Of a stretch of DNA of 64,000 nt, positions 8,863 to 17,216 are shown piece after piece (positions within the stretch are counted from its first letter, which is position 1; each line of letters begins with the position of its first letter). The notes under the pieces are model-generated. The model saw nothing but the letters and a program-made list of their open reading frames with translations, searched no databases and was not told the DNA's origin. Both the position numbers and the translations under genes were made by a program. The DNA is from GYS-P2D sp964414425 (GTDB taxonomy: Bacteria; Bacteroidota; Bacteroidia; Chitinophagales; Saprospiraceae), in assembly GCA_964414425.1 (NCBI GenBank), contig CAYPWL010000014.1:14288-78287 (forward strand), given 5' to 3'.

Positions 8863-10110
8863 TTAGAAATCGTCAATCGATCGACCCAAATATGTCATAG
8901 CACATCTGAATCCTATAAATGATTTGGCAGAATCTTGATACTCATAATCACGAGCATCAGTTCTTAAAAAGTAGTGTACATCTTTCCATGATCCACCTCT
9001 AACTACCTTAAGCTTGTAAGCTGCTGGATCATCATCCTTAGCGTTATACTTAAGGTCTGGGTTTAAGTCATGTATATGCTGATATGCATTAGCGGTGTAT
9101 GTTGTCTCAGTCCATTCTGACACGTTACCCGCCATGTTGTATAATCCAAAGTCATTAGGGAAGTAAGAATCGATAGGAACGGTATATTCTCCACCATCCT
9201 CTCTATAGTTACCTCTGCCTGGTTTGAAGTTTGCAAGGAGGCATCCCTTGCTATTACGTACATAATATCCACCCCAAGGGAATGGCGCTTGATCCCTGCC
9301 ACCACGTGCAGCGTACTCCCACTCAAATTCTGTAGGGAGTCTAAAGTTTTCTACTAAAGCATTAGTTTCCGCCACTCCATCGTTCCAGATCTTAGTTCTC
9401 CAGTGACAGAATGCTTGAGCTTGAGGCCATGTGACCCCAACTACTGGATAATCATCAAATGCTACATGATCGAAGTAGTGTCTCGTCATTGGCTCATTAT
9501 AACTATAACTGAAGTCTCTAATCCATACGAATGGATCAGGTGCTATATTGACAGTTTTTTGTTCTATTACTTCGGATCTACGACCTGCATAGTTACCGCT
9601 TGCGGCCTTCTTCCAATTGATCCAATCGTACGTGTAATCCAAGAGAGACGTATTGAGTTCTCTTTTTCCACTAAATGAATTGTCTTTAGTGTAGAACATT
9701 TCTTCGAGGTCTTCAGACTCATAATCTAAGTCTAACTCCCAATCGATCTCTTCATTACCGTAGTCATCCTCAATATAGTCTCCCATGATCTCATGACCTT
9801 TGTAGTCACGTACCCACTCGACAAACTGACGATACTCGTTATTAGATATTTCTGTCTCATCCATGTAGAACCCAGTAACAGAGATTGCTTTCGGACGTGT
9901 CATGTAAGAACTAAAAATATCCTGGTCACTTTGACCAACGGTTAGATTTCCAGAAGGCACATATACCATACCATATGGATTGGGGATACCCTTCCATTTA
10001 GGTCTTTCTTGTGATCCTACTAATTGACCACCATTATCTCTTCCGCATCCAGTGAAAATGATAAGAGCGACGAAACAACAAAGGCTGATGTTGAAGCTTT
10101 TAAGTGTCAT
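8863..10110 (-). CDS. gldK: Gliding motility lipoprotein GldK (SUMF/formylglycine-enzyme fold)
   Basis: 415 residues. Signal peptide with lipobox IFTGC at ~18-22, so an outer-membrane lipoprotein. The rest is a sulfatase-modifying-factor fold: GMVYVPSGNLTVGQ near 47-60, VVGVTWPQAQAFCHWR, RLPTEFEWEYAARGG, NDFGLYNMAGNVSEWTE and VVRGGSWKD. GldK (PorK) forms the ring attached to the outer membrane with GldN. It is the first gene of the contiguous gldKLMN set; a 200-base gap separates it from the PorP/SprF gene, so it may have its own promoter there. Confidence 0.95.
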   Translation of the reverse strand: MTLKSFNISLCCFVALIIFTGCGRDNGGQLVGSQERPKWKGIPNPYGMVYVPSGNLTVGQSDQDIFSSYMTRPKAISVTGFYMDETEISNNEYRQFVEWVRDYKGHEIMGDYIEDDYGNEEIDWELDLDYESEDLEEMFYTKDNSFSGKRELNTSLLDYTYDWINWKKAASGNYAGRRSEVIEQKTVNIAPDPFVWIRDFSYSYNEPMTRHYFDHVAFDDYPVVGVTWPQAQAFCHWRTKIWNDGVAETNALVENFRLPTEFEWEYAARGGRDQAPFPWGGYYVRNSKGCLLANFKPGRGNYREDGGEYTVPIDSYFPNDFGLYNMAGNVSEWTETTYTANAYQHIHDLNPDLKYNAKDDDPAAYKLKVVRGGSWKDVHYFLRTDARDYEYQDSAKSFIGFRCAMTYLGRSIDDF

Positions 10111-10312
10111 TTTTAAATTACTATTTGAAACTAATTCCTTTAGAACTTTATAGAAACTATAAACTAATAACGGATAGTATGTTATGTTCTAATAAATTGA
10201 CAATAAACTGACATACTTACCCTCTCAAAAAACGTGCTAATATTGATATTATTTTAAAATCGTCTATTTGTAGAGACACGAAATAGATTATCGTCCCTAT
10301 ATATGAAACGGA

Positions 10313-11287
10313 TTAATTATATCTCGGGTTGTAGATAATAGACGGATACTCCCCTGTTTTAATCTTTTTATTCAAGTTGTAGTTGACGATAAACTCATGT
10401 GTGCCGTCGTGAAATGTGCTCAAGCCAGAAATGTTGAAATCAAAAGAATAAGAGAGCCTGATGTTGTCATTGAGCTGTGCTCCGCCGATGAAATTAATCG
10501 CATCTCGGGAGTTAGCTGTGAATCCTCGGACCGTTAATCCGCCAAAAACACTTTCGTAATAAACCAGAGCTCCGACATCTACTTGAGTTTGAGTAAAGTC
10601 AGACCGTATCAAGATATTGGGAGCAACAGTGAACAAGTCACCGACAGGGATGTCTGTTTTAGCATAAATCGTCAGCAGTTCTGAAGCATTGAATTGAGAC
10701 GAACCAGCCTCAAAACCATTTGAAGGCGGATTATCGAGGCTCAAGCCAAACTCTCCATAGTCATTAACCAAGTAGAGCCCTATCCCCCACCAGGGGCTAA
10801 CACCCCTCAAATTATTAGTCAAGAGTATAGGGTCATTGAGGTCAACCACATTATCTATTACAGATCCCATAGGAGTGCGAAGGACTGAACCATCTATCTC
10901 AACTTGATTCACCCCTATCCTGCCACCAAATGATAATAAACCTACAATTGACTCAAAAACATAATTGTACGAGCCAGATATGTTGACTCTATTGAGTGGA
11001 CCTAATCGATCATTTTCAAGCGCTAACCCCACACTGCCGTCAAGTGCATACAGCGGTAGATGCACATTGATAAATTGCGTAGAAGGCGCACCTTCAAATT
11101 GTGTCCACTGCGTCCGCAAGCCAGCGGTAATGCTGAGAGATCTATCTAATCCTCCATAAGCTGGATTAAACTGATAGCGATTTAGCATGAACTGTGTATA
11201 CTGGGGAGCTTGCTGAGACGATAGCGTCGTAATCATCACTGATGAAAAGATTAGAACGAGACTACTATATAGTATGTGGCTCCGCAT
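10313..11287 (-). CDS. PorP/SprF family type IX secretion outer membrane protein
   Basis: 324 residues with a signal peptide ending near SSQQ. The family opening PQYTQFMLNRYQFNPAYGG is at ~32-50, followed by LSITAGLRTQWTQFEGAP and a run of amphipathic beta strands ending LSYSFDF and HEFIVNYNL, typical of PF11751 barrels. PorP/SprF proteins work with an OmpA/PorE-type protein or with SprB-like adhesins as accessory T9SS components. Bacteroidota genomes carry many paralogues, so the exact role is open. Its place just upstream of gldK supports a T9SS function. Confidence 0.9.
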   Translation of the reverse strand: MRSHILYSSLVLIFSSVMITTLSSQQAPQYTQFMLNRYQFNPAYGGLDRSLSITAGLRTQWTQFEGAPSTQFINVHLPLYALDGSVGLALENDRLGPLNRVNISGSYNYVFESIVGLLSFGGRIGVNQVEIDGSVLRTPMGSVIDNVVDLNDPILLTNNLRGVSPWWGIGLYLVNDYGEFGLSLDNPPSNGFEAGSSQFNASELLTIYAKTDIPVGDLFTVAPNILIRSDFTQTQVDVGALVYYESVFGGLTVRGFTANSRDAINFIGGAQLNDNIRLSYSFDFNISGLSTFHDGTHEFIVNYNLNKKIKTGEYPSIIYNPRYN

Positions 11288-11311
11288 AAAGTGTAAAGTA
11301 ATATTTATCCC

Positions 11312-12079
11312 TTATAGTTCAAATTGAAGTCCATCATATGCTGCATATACGTCAGCTGGCAGCTCTTTGGACCATTGAGATACGGGTCCGAGGAGATGAC
11401 TCATATGTATGAGGTAGGCTCTCTTACTGGGCGAAATCCTCTCTATATATGCGAGAGCTTGCTCAATGGTATTATGTGAGTGGTGAGGCTGTTTCCTAAG
11501 GGCATCTATGAGTAAGTAATCGATGCCTGCGAGAGCAGAAATAGTCTCATCGGGAAACTGATTGGCATCCGTAAAATATCCCATCCGCCCGACTCTAAAC
11601 CCAAGAATTGGCAATCTGCCGTGCATAACCCGTAATGGTAGTAAGCTAAGATCGTTGATGATAATCTTTTCATTAGGTATTATTGGAATCAATTGAAAGC
11701 TGGGGGCGCCAGGATATGGCAACTCACCAAAGGCATAATCAAATTTAGCTCGGATCGAATCTATGACCCTCTGCTCGGCATATATCGGCATGGGTGCACG
11801 CTTCATGAAGATAAACGGTCTCAGATCATCTAAGCCTATGATATGGTCATTATGCTCATGAGTAATCACAACCGCATCAAGATGCGCAACCTCAGCCCTA
11901 AGCATCTGCTCTCTAAAGTCCGGGCCAACGTCTATCACAACATTGGTATCTCCATGAGATATTAAGGCACTACACCGCAGTCGGCGATCATAGGGATCAG
12001 CAGAGGTGCACGCAGCACACTTGCATCCTATAACTGGAATACCCTGAGAGGTTGCGGTACCGAGAATGGTTATGAGCAA
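11312..12079 (-). CDS. PhnP-like metallo-beta-lactamase fold phosphodiesterase
   Basis: 255 residues. The metal motif THEHNDH (73-79) is complete, and the opening GTATSQGIPVIGCKCAAC (7-24) carries the three-cysteine extension seen in PhnP-type proteins, which bind a structural zinc. Later histidines fit the remaining ligands (GPVSQ region and IHMSHLLG). PhnP-type enzymes hydrolyse cyclic phosphodiesters such as phosphoribosyl cyclic phosphate; no other phosphonate genes are here, so a general phosphodiesterase role is as likely. It is placed 24 bases upstream of the PorP/SprF gene and 24 bases downstream of the 68-residue gene. Confidence 0.8.
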   Translation of the reverse strand: MLITILGTATSQGIPVIGCKCAACTSADPYDRRLRCSALISHGDTNVVIDVGPDFREQMLRAEVAHLDAVVITHEHNDHIIGLDDLRPFIFMKRAPMPIYAEQRVIDSIRAKFDYAFGELPYPGAPSFQLIPIIPNEKIIINDLSLLPLRVMHGRLPILGFRVGRMGYFTDANQFPDETISALAGIDYLLIDALRKQPHHSHNTIEQALAYIERISPSKRAYLIHMSHLLGPVSQWSKELPADVYAAYDGLQFEL

Positions 12080-12103
12080 GAACTAAGATTATAGCTGTGA
12101 AAA

Positions 12104-12310
12104 TTATTTTTCAATAATATCAGCCAAAATAGTTCTAAGATTGTCTATGCGGGATTCTAAGTCTAAAAATTTGTTGACTACAACGACTTTTCTGGTCTCA
12201 AGGACACAGTAGCCTGATTTAAAGTTGCCTTTCTCAAAGCGCACGGTGTATTCAAACTCCTTAAAACGATCGATTAATTTCTGTAATCTATATCTTGAGG
12301 CTTTAGCCAT
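12104..12310 (-). CDS. Small conserved Bacteroidota protein of unknown function
   Basis: 68 residues, no signal peptide and no membrane helix. The core VRFEKGNFKSGYCVLETRKVVVVNKF followed by a helical end is a pattern I recognise from short hypothetical proteins widespread in Bacteroidota. It starts 17 bases from the divergent barrel gene at 12328 and leads the minus-strand run that contains the PhnP-like, PorP and Gld genes. No function can be assigned. Confidence 0.7.
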   Translation of the reverse strand: MAKASRYRLQKLIDRFKEFEYTVRFEKGNFKSGYCVLETRKVVVVNKFLDLESRIDNLRTILADIIEK

Positions 12311-12327
12311 TGCTTACATATTAAAGT

Positions 12328-12975
12328 GTGAATATATATAAATTACCTAAATGTGTTGAAATATTTTGGTGGCATAGCTTACCTACTATAACTGTAGTCT
12401 TATTCGCATTCCTCCTCAGTGAAACAACCACTGCACAAACATTTATTGGAAGAATCCATGGAGGGATAAATCTCAGTCAACTTTCTGGTGATGATCTGAA
12501 TGGTTTTAGCAAAGCTGGCTTACATGTTGGAGGAAGTATCAGCTACCCTTGGGCAAATCAACAAAAACAGATTGCAATAGAATTGCTCTATCAACAGAAA
12601 GGCAGCAGTGGCTCTGATCTTAATGGGTTACGTCAGTTCATCGGCATTAATAGTCTGTCCCTACCTCTCGTATATAGATGGGGAGAGTGGTATAATGATC
12701 AGTCTGATAGACATAACTTTTATGTTGAAGTAGGCGCAGTCGTCAACTCTATCATAGGAGTGAGTTCTGAAAACACCTTCTTCGATACGTTTACTGACGA
12801 CTTCAACGACTTCGACTGGGGGCTCCTTGGAGGCATACATATTAACTTAGGCCAAAGGTTAAGCACCACTATTCGCTATGAAAGATCGATCAGCAACATT
12901 TATAGTGATCCGCTACTCAACATTAGAGGGCTACAAAGTTTTCTGTTTACACTAAGATTAGATTACCGATTATGA
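12328..12975 (+). CDS. Outer membrane beta-barrel protein (PorT/PF13568-like)
   Basis: 215 residues from a GTG start; no upstream ATG is available in the 17-base gap to the divergent gene. The N terminus contains an export signal ending near TTAQ, preceded by an unusually long leader of about 18 residues. The mature part opens GRIHGGINLSQLSG and continues in alternating strands ending FLFTLRLDYRL with a terminal aromatic-rich strand, as in eight-stranded outer membrane barrels. The stop codon overlaps the exopolyphosphatase start by four bases (ATGA), so the two are co-translated. Confidence 0.7.
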   Translation: MNIYKLPKCVEIFWWHSLPTITVVLFAFLLSETTTAQTFIGRIHGGINLSQLSGDDLNGFSKAGLHVGGSISYPWANQQKQIAIELLYQQKGSSGSDLNGLRQFIGINSLSLPLVYRWGEWYNDQSDRHNFYVEVGAVVNSIIGVSSENTFFDTFTDDFNDFDWGLLGGIHINLGQRLSTTIRYERSISNIYSDPLLNIRGLQSFLFTLRLDYRL

Positions 12976-13850
12976 CGATTAGAGCAGCAATTGACATAGG
13001 CACTAATACCTCTCATATTATTATAGCCTCCGTAGATTACGAGCGCATAGACAAGATCCTGTATCGTAAACGATTCTATACCTACATTGCTATGGACGGC
13101 ATAGAGCACATCAGTGAGGCTGCCAAGGCAAGATTGTATGACGCGATGAGTCACTTCAGTAATATGATTAGCGATCATGATGTCGAATCTGTGCGTGCTG
13201 TAGGTACAGAAGCTTTACGCTCAGCTGGTAATGGACAAGAGATCCTCGAACATATCTCAACTCAATATGAAATAGACATCGAGATTATAAGTGGCGAGCG
13301 GGAAGCTCAATTGATCTATCAAGGCGTGTCACAGATTACCGATCTAACTGATAAAAGCTCAGTAATCATAGATATCGGTGGTGGTAGCGTTGAGTTCATC
13401 CAAGTTGTCTCTGGTAAAGTTGTCCAGTTAGATAGCATCCCAGTTGGCATTGCAAGGCTATATGAGCAGTTTCATCTGTCTGAGCCCATATCTCATGATG
13501 AAGTCAATCGTATTCATACACACCTAAATAAGACGTGTGGAGCCTTAATCAATAACCTCCCTGATGATGCCACTGTGATAGGCTCTGCTGGTACTTTTGA
13601 AGTTCTATCCAAAGTTGAATCGCCTGCTAAAATGGGAACAATCAGCAGACAGCAATTCTTACAAGTGCATAATCAGATTATCGCTATGGATCTTGAGACT
13701 CGTCAGAATACAGATCAGTTGCCACCTGAAAGGGCTCGATATATTGTGACTGCTCTAATACTGGTCAAGTATCTTTTTGACTCGACAGAATGTAACGAGA
13801 TACTCGTGAGTCGATATGCACTTAAAGAAGGTTTAATTGTTGATTTTTAG
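12972..13850 (+). CDS. ppx: Ppx/GppA family exopolyphosphatase / guanosine pentaphosphatase
   Basis: 292 residues, the short two-domain form of the ASKHA-fold family. Signature segments: AIDIGTNTSHIII (6-18), VGTEALRSA (77-85), SGEREAQLIYQGV (107-119) with the catalytic-type glutamate, and the phosphate loop IIDIGGGSVEF (132-142). The enzyme removes terminal phosphate from polyphosphate or pppGpp. It overlaps the upstream barrel gene by four bases. Its stop codon (TAG, 13848-13850) lies within the DtxR-box-like site of the next gene. Which of the two substrates is used cannot be told. Confidence 0.88.
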   Translation: MTIRAAIDIGTNTSHIIIASVDYERIDKILYRKRFYTYIAMDGIEHISEAAKARLYDAMSHFSNMISDHDVESVRAVGTEALRSAGNGQEILEHISTQYEIDIEIISGEREAQLIYQGVSQITDLTDKSSVIIDIGGGSVEFIQVVSGKVVQLDSIPVGIARLYEQFHLSEPISHDEVNRIHTHLNKTCGALINNLPDDATVIGSAGTFEVLSKVESPAKMGTISRQQFLQVHNQIIAMDLETRQNTDQLPPERARYIVTALILVKYLFDSTECNEILVSRYALKEGLIVDF

Positions 13851-13865
13851 ATTAGTCTAAATATT
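13847..13865 (+). promoter_or_regulatory. DtxR/IdeR-box-like operator upstream of the permease-repressor fusion
   Basis: TTAGATTAGTCTAAATATT. Against the DtxR/IdeR consensus TWAGGTTAGSCTAACCTWA it matches 13 of 19 positions, with eight of nine in the left half and the full TTAG-N-CTAA core. A 6-bp inverted repeat TTTAGA-N4-TCTAAA also spans 13846-13861. It sits directly before the promoter element at 13867 and 26 bases before the start at 13892. Binding by the DtxR domain encoded downstream is an inference. Confidence 0.45.
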
Positions 13866-13866
13866 T

Positions 13867-13874
13867 TACCTTTG
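13867..13874 (+). promoter_or_regulatory. Bacteroidota -7 promoter element (TAnnTTTG)
   Basis: TACCTTTG fits the TAnnTTTG consensus and lies 17 bases before the ATG of the permease-DtxR gene. A TTG-TTG at 13837-13842 is upstream but at a longer than usual distance for a -33 element. The operator-like dyad lies between the two. Confidence 0.45.
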
Positions 13875-13891
13875 TTGATCTAAATTAAGCA

Positions 13892-15370
13892 ATGGAAGTT
13901 TTGGCATTACTCCAAGAAGAATGGGCATTCAGAGCCTTAATAGCCTCGTCGCTTGTAGGCTTAATGTGTGGAGTAATTGGGAGCTTTATGGTCCTTCGGA
14001 ACATGTCCTTAATAGGAGATGCACTATCCCATGCCATACTGCCTGGTATATTCGTAGCGTTTGTATTGGTCGGTTACAGTTCTGTAGGATTCTTCATTGG
14101 GACTCTCATGGCTGCCTTGATCAGCGCTGTAGGAATCACTTGGATCCAGAGCAATGTCAAGACCAAGAATGATGCGGCAATCGGTATCATCTTCACCTTT
14201 ATGTTTTCTATAGGTGTCATAGGCATATCCTATCTCAACAATCAGCAAGGTGTACATCTTGACTTAAAGGATTTCTTATTCGGGACTATACTGGGCGTAT
14301 CTGACGAGGATATCATGATTACAACCATAGTTACCATCTATGTCATTGGTAGTGTGGTGATCCTATTTAGATACTTATTTATCACTACATTCCAGCCAAC
14401 GATAGCTCAGACTATGGGCATCTCCACTAAGCTCATCCACTATTTCTTGATGCTTCTATTATCATTTGCCGTAGTAGCAGCATTGAGGACTGTAGGCATC
14501 ATATTAGTCGTAGCGATGCTGATTACTCCGAGCGCCACTGCCCTACTACTCAGTAACAAGCTTAAGTATGTGGTGGTACTTTCTGGACTATTAGGCTTAG
14601 TTTCAGCGATTGTTGGTCTGATAGCTGCGATCGCATTGAACACCACACCTGGCCCAGCTATGTGTGTGGTGGCCACCCTATTTTACTTTATGGCAGTATT
14701 CTTATCACCATCAAAAGGATTGATATTCAAATATGTCAGAAATAGGAAACAAGATCGCACCATAGAAAAGGAAGACATCATAAAGTATCTCTACAAGCAA
14801 AAAAGCATCTCCGCCGACTCAATTGCAGAAATGGCAGGCAAACTCGGTATAGGTATAAGCAATATTAAGAGACATTTTCAGGCTTTGAAAAAAGACGGTT
14901 TAATCCTTTTATCCGATCAAATTCAATTGACCGCTAAGGGCAAGTCAAATGGAGAAAAACTGGTTAGAGCCCATCGTCTATGGGAAACGTATCTGGTTGA
15001 TCAAGTTGGCTTGGACAACCAAGAAATACATGAAGATGCAGAGAAGTACGAACATCTATTAACTGCGGAACTGCTGGATCAGCTGGATCTAAAGCTGGGA
15101 TATCCAACAACAGATCCACATGGCTCTCCGATCCCTACGAAGCGAATTACAGCATCAAATCCTCTGCTCAAATTAAAACCAAAGTCTAAAGCTCGAATCT
15201 CTGAAAATCAGATCAACTCGGAGATAGAGAGTAAACTGTGGGAGCTCGGGCTGACAGCAAAAAGTTCGATACAGATGGTAGACATAGATCAATCGACGGT
15301 CATTATAAAGCGTGGCACCGATCATATCGAGTTAGAAGCGACTCTCGCAGAAATGATCAATGTCGATTAA
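13892..15370 (+). CDS. Metal ABC transporter permease fused to a DtxR-family iron/manganese-dependent repressor (YtgCR-like)
   Basis: 492 residues in one uninterrupted frame. Residues 1-285 are a ZnuB/TroC/YtgC-type (ABC-3) permease with about eight helices, including NMSLIGDALSHAILPG (37-52) and LRTVGIILVVAMLITPSATA. Residues 292-350 form a winged helix (EDIIKYLYKQKSIS...SNIKRHFQALKKDGLI). Residues 350-415 are the DtxR metal-binding/dimerisation region: LTAKGK, RAHRLWE with H361, and EDAEKYEHLL with E384, E387 and H388, then LGYPTTDPHGSPIP. Residues ~425-492 resemble the SH3/FeoA-like tail. These residues correspond to MntR/DtxR metal ligands; the N-terminal pair is half kept (D295 present, second acidic residue replaced by K298). 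Chlamydial YtgCR has the same layout and is cleaved to free the repressor. No ABC ATPase or binding protein gene is adjacent. Confidence 0.9.
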   Translation: MEVLALLQEEWAFRALIASSLVGLMCGVIGSFMVLRNMSLIGDALSHAILPGIFVAFVLVGYSSVGFFIGTLMAALISAVGITWIQSNVKTKNDAAIGIIFTFMFSIGVIGISYLNNQQGVHLDLKDFLFGTILGVSDEDIMITTIVTIYVIGSVVILFRYLFITTFQPTIAQTMGISTKLIHYFLMLLLSFAVVAALRTVGIILVVAMLITPSATALLLSNKLKYVVVLSGLLGLVSAIVGLIAAIALNTTPGPAMCVVATLFYFMAVFLSPSKGLIFKYVRNRKQDRTIEKEDIIKYLYKQKSISADSIAEMAGKLGIGISNIKRHFQALKKDGLILLSDQIQLTAKGKSNGEKLVRAHRLWETYLVDQVGLDNQEIHEDAEKYEHLLTAELLDQLDLKLGYPTTDPHGSPIPTKRITASNPLLKLKPKSKARISENQINSEIESKLWELGLTAKSSIQMVDIDQSTVIIKRGTDHIELEATLAEMINVD

Positions 15371-15384
15371 GAAGAGAATTATGC

Positions 15385-16227
15385 TCATTTAGTCGCTTTG
15401 AGCATTCGATTCTTTCCTTGAAGATCTTGCTTTATTTCTACTTGGCTAAATACTGTCTCGACAGAAAATATATGCTCAATCTCAGTTGCTAAATATTCGT
15501 TTAATTCTACATATACCGAACCATTGGGCTTGAGACGATTTCTGCAAAATATTGCTATCCTACTGTAGAAAATGAGTGGATCATCACCTTCTTCAGGTAC
15601 TAATGCCATCATGGGTTCATAGTCTTTTACATTTGTTGACATCTGATCCAGTTCTGTTTTGGCTATATATGGGGGATTACTGATGATCAGATCGTAAATA
15701 CCCAATGTGCTAAGTGAAGTCTCATTCAAAAAATCCAGTTCGTGAAAAATAATGTCACAGTCTAAATCCTTGGCATTGATCTGAGCGGTATTAAGTGCAT
15801 CAATACTTTTATCAATCGCAGTTAAACGCCAACTGGGACGATTTTTTTTCAACGTGATGGGTATGCAACCAGATCCTGTGCCGATATCGAGTACATCCAA
15901 TAATTTATGATCTTGCTTATAGTCAGACAGCACCCAGTAGACCAGTTCTTCGGTCTCAGGCCGTGGTATCAGGACTGCAGGATTGATAGCAAAATCGTAA
16001 CCGTAAAAGTTGCTCTTACCAGTAATGTATTGTACTGGTTCCAGATTTCTGAGTCTATCTATGACAAGGTCTAATTCCTTGATATCAACTTGACTTCCAT
16101 CCGTACTCAAGGCAAACACCCCATACAGATCAGAGAGGATTATTTCTGCGATATTCTGTGACTCTCGCTCACCATAAATCGAGTGGATTTGATCTATTAT
16201 ATATGACTTTAACTCACGATAATTCAT
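15385..16227 (-). CDS. prmC: Peptide chain release factor N5-glutamine methyltransferase PrmC
   Basis: 280 residues. N-terminal helical substrate domain with EPVQYITG (63-70) and VLIPRPETEELV (85-96), then the SAM loop DVLDIGTGSG (111-120) and the catalytic motif ISNPPYI (182-188). The enzyme methylates the GGQ glutamine of RF1/RF2. It is the last gene of an overlapping run kdsB-sulfotransferase-prmC; its start codon overlaps the sulfotransferase stop by four bases. Length is typical. There are 14 bases to the convergent permease-DtxR gene. Confidence 0.94.
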   Translation of the reverse strand: MNYRELKSYIIDQIHSIYGERESQNIAEIILSDLYGVFALSTDGSQVDIKELDLVIDRLRNLEPVQYITGKSNFYGYDFAINPAVLIPRPETEELVYWVLSDYKQDHKLLDVLDIGTGSGCIPITLKKNRPSWRLTAIDKSIDALNTAQINAKDLDCDIIFHELDFLNETSLSTLGIYDLIISNPPYIAKTELDQMSTNVKDYEPMMALVPEEGDDPLIFYSRIAIFCRNRLKPNGSVYVELNEYLATEIEHIFSVETVFSQVEIKQDLQGKNRMLKATK

Positions 16228-17216
16228 GGGCGAATGATTTCGAATGGAGCATTGAACATATTAATGGGATCCATCAGAGCAGTTCGTTTAATCAGGTCCC
16301 TTCTTAGTTGTCTTTTGAAATAATCCATCATAGATGTATCATTGATCAAAGGAAACTCGTATCCAGTTGCATCGGCCAGGGCTTTTATATTTAGAAATTT
16401 AGCAGTCGATCCCGCTATCTGGAAATCATCTTTAATCCTAAGACAATTGATCAGACATAAAACTTGCTGTTGTAGAGTGAGCGGTAATGTTTGAAATCGA
16501 TCATGAGTCGCCGCCTTTGGAAGTTCATCTTCTGCATATCGCCAACTATCAATCTTAATATTGTCCTCAGAAGATGCCCAATCCATGCAAGCAGGATCTA
16601 ATCCTGCTTCTGCTATGATCTTCTCAGTAATAGATTGATAGTCCTGTAGAAAGTCCTCATAATGAATCACTCTACATTTAGTGTTATCGATTGACAATGC
16701 GTACGAAGAGTTCAACAAAAATATACCGCATGCATAAAGTGGATCATAACCCCTATGTATCATCGAAGCTATGGCCTCTAATGGATGCCTGACCATCACC
16801 ATATATAGAGTGTTGCTCAGCACATTGCTTAATGAAGCCATGTTTAGCGCATTAGCTGGAGTTTTCTCCACCCATATTGACTTTTGGTTGCGATTTTTTA
16901 GCACATTTTCTAATCCTTGAATAAAACCACTAAAGTCTTCCCTATACTTAATTAAGTTCCCTATATCGTCTTCTGTAATTCCCCACTCACGGTAAGGTAT
17001 AGCGACACCATTCTCTCTATGCCATCCGCAAGAACGCAGCGGTTTGAGCTTACCCCAGTTTAATATCCGATGCTTATAATGATCCCAAGCTCTTATAAGC
17101 TGAGGTCTTGCAAAGAGTGATGTCTCGGTGCTAATAAGAACATCATGATGCCTGCCCAGGCATTGATTTAACAGGGAACTTCCCGTACTACTTGATCCAC
17201 CTATGATTAGTTTCAT
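16224..17216 (-). CDS. PAPS-dependent sulfotransferase-family protein
   Basis: 330 residues, soluble. The 5'-phosphosulfate loop GGSSSTGSSLL is at 6-16 and the 3'-phosphate-binding segment YMVMVRHPLEAIASM at 138-152, with WVEKTPAN (115-122) between them, all as in the Sulfotransfer family. Such enzymes move sulfate from PAPS to a sugar, lipid or protein. Stop and start codons overlap kdsB upstream and prmC downstream by four bases, so translation is coupled. The neighbour kdsB suggests a surface glycan as acceptor; that is inference. An alternative is a sulfotransferase-fold protein with another nucleotide ligand. Confidence 0.75.
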   Translation of the reverse strand: MKLIIGGSSSTGSSLLNQCLGRHHDVLISTETSLFARPQLIRAWDHYKHRILNWGKLKPLRSCGWHRENGVAIPYREWGITEDDIGNLIKYREDFSGFIQGLENVLKNRNQKSIWVEKTPANALNMASLSNVLSNTLYMVMVRHPLEAIASMIHRGYDPLYACGIFLLNSSYALSIDNTKCRVIHYEDFLQDYQSITEKIIAEAGLDPACMDWASSEDNIKIDSWRYAEDELPKAATHDRFQTLPLTLQQQVLCLINCLRIKDDFQIAGSTAKFLNIKALADATGYEFPLINDTSMMDYFKRQLRRDLIKRTALMDPINMFNAPFEIIRP

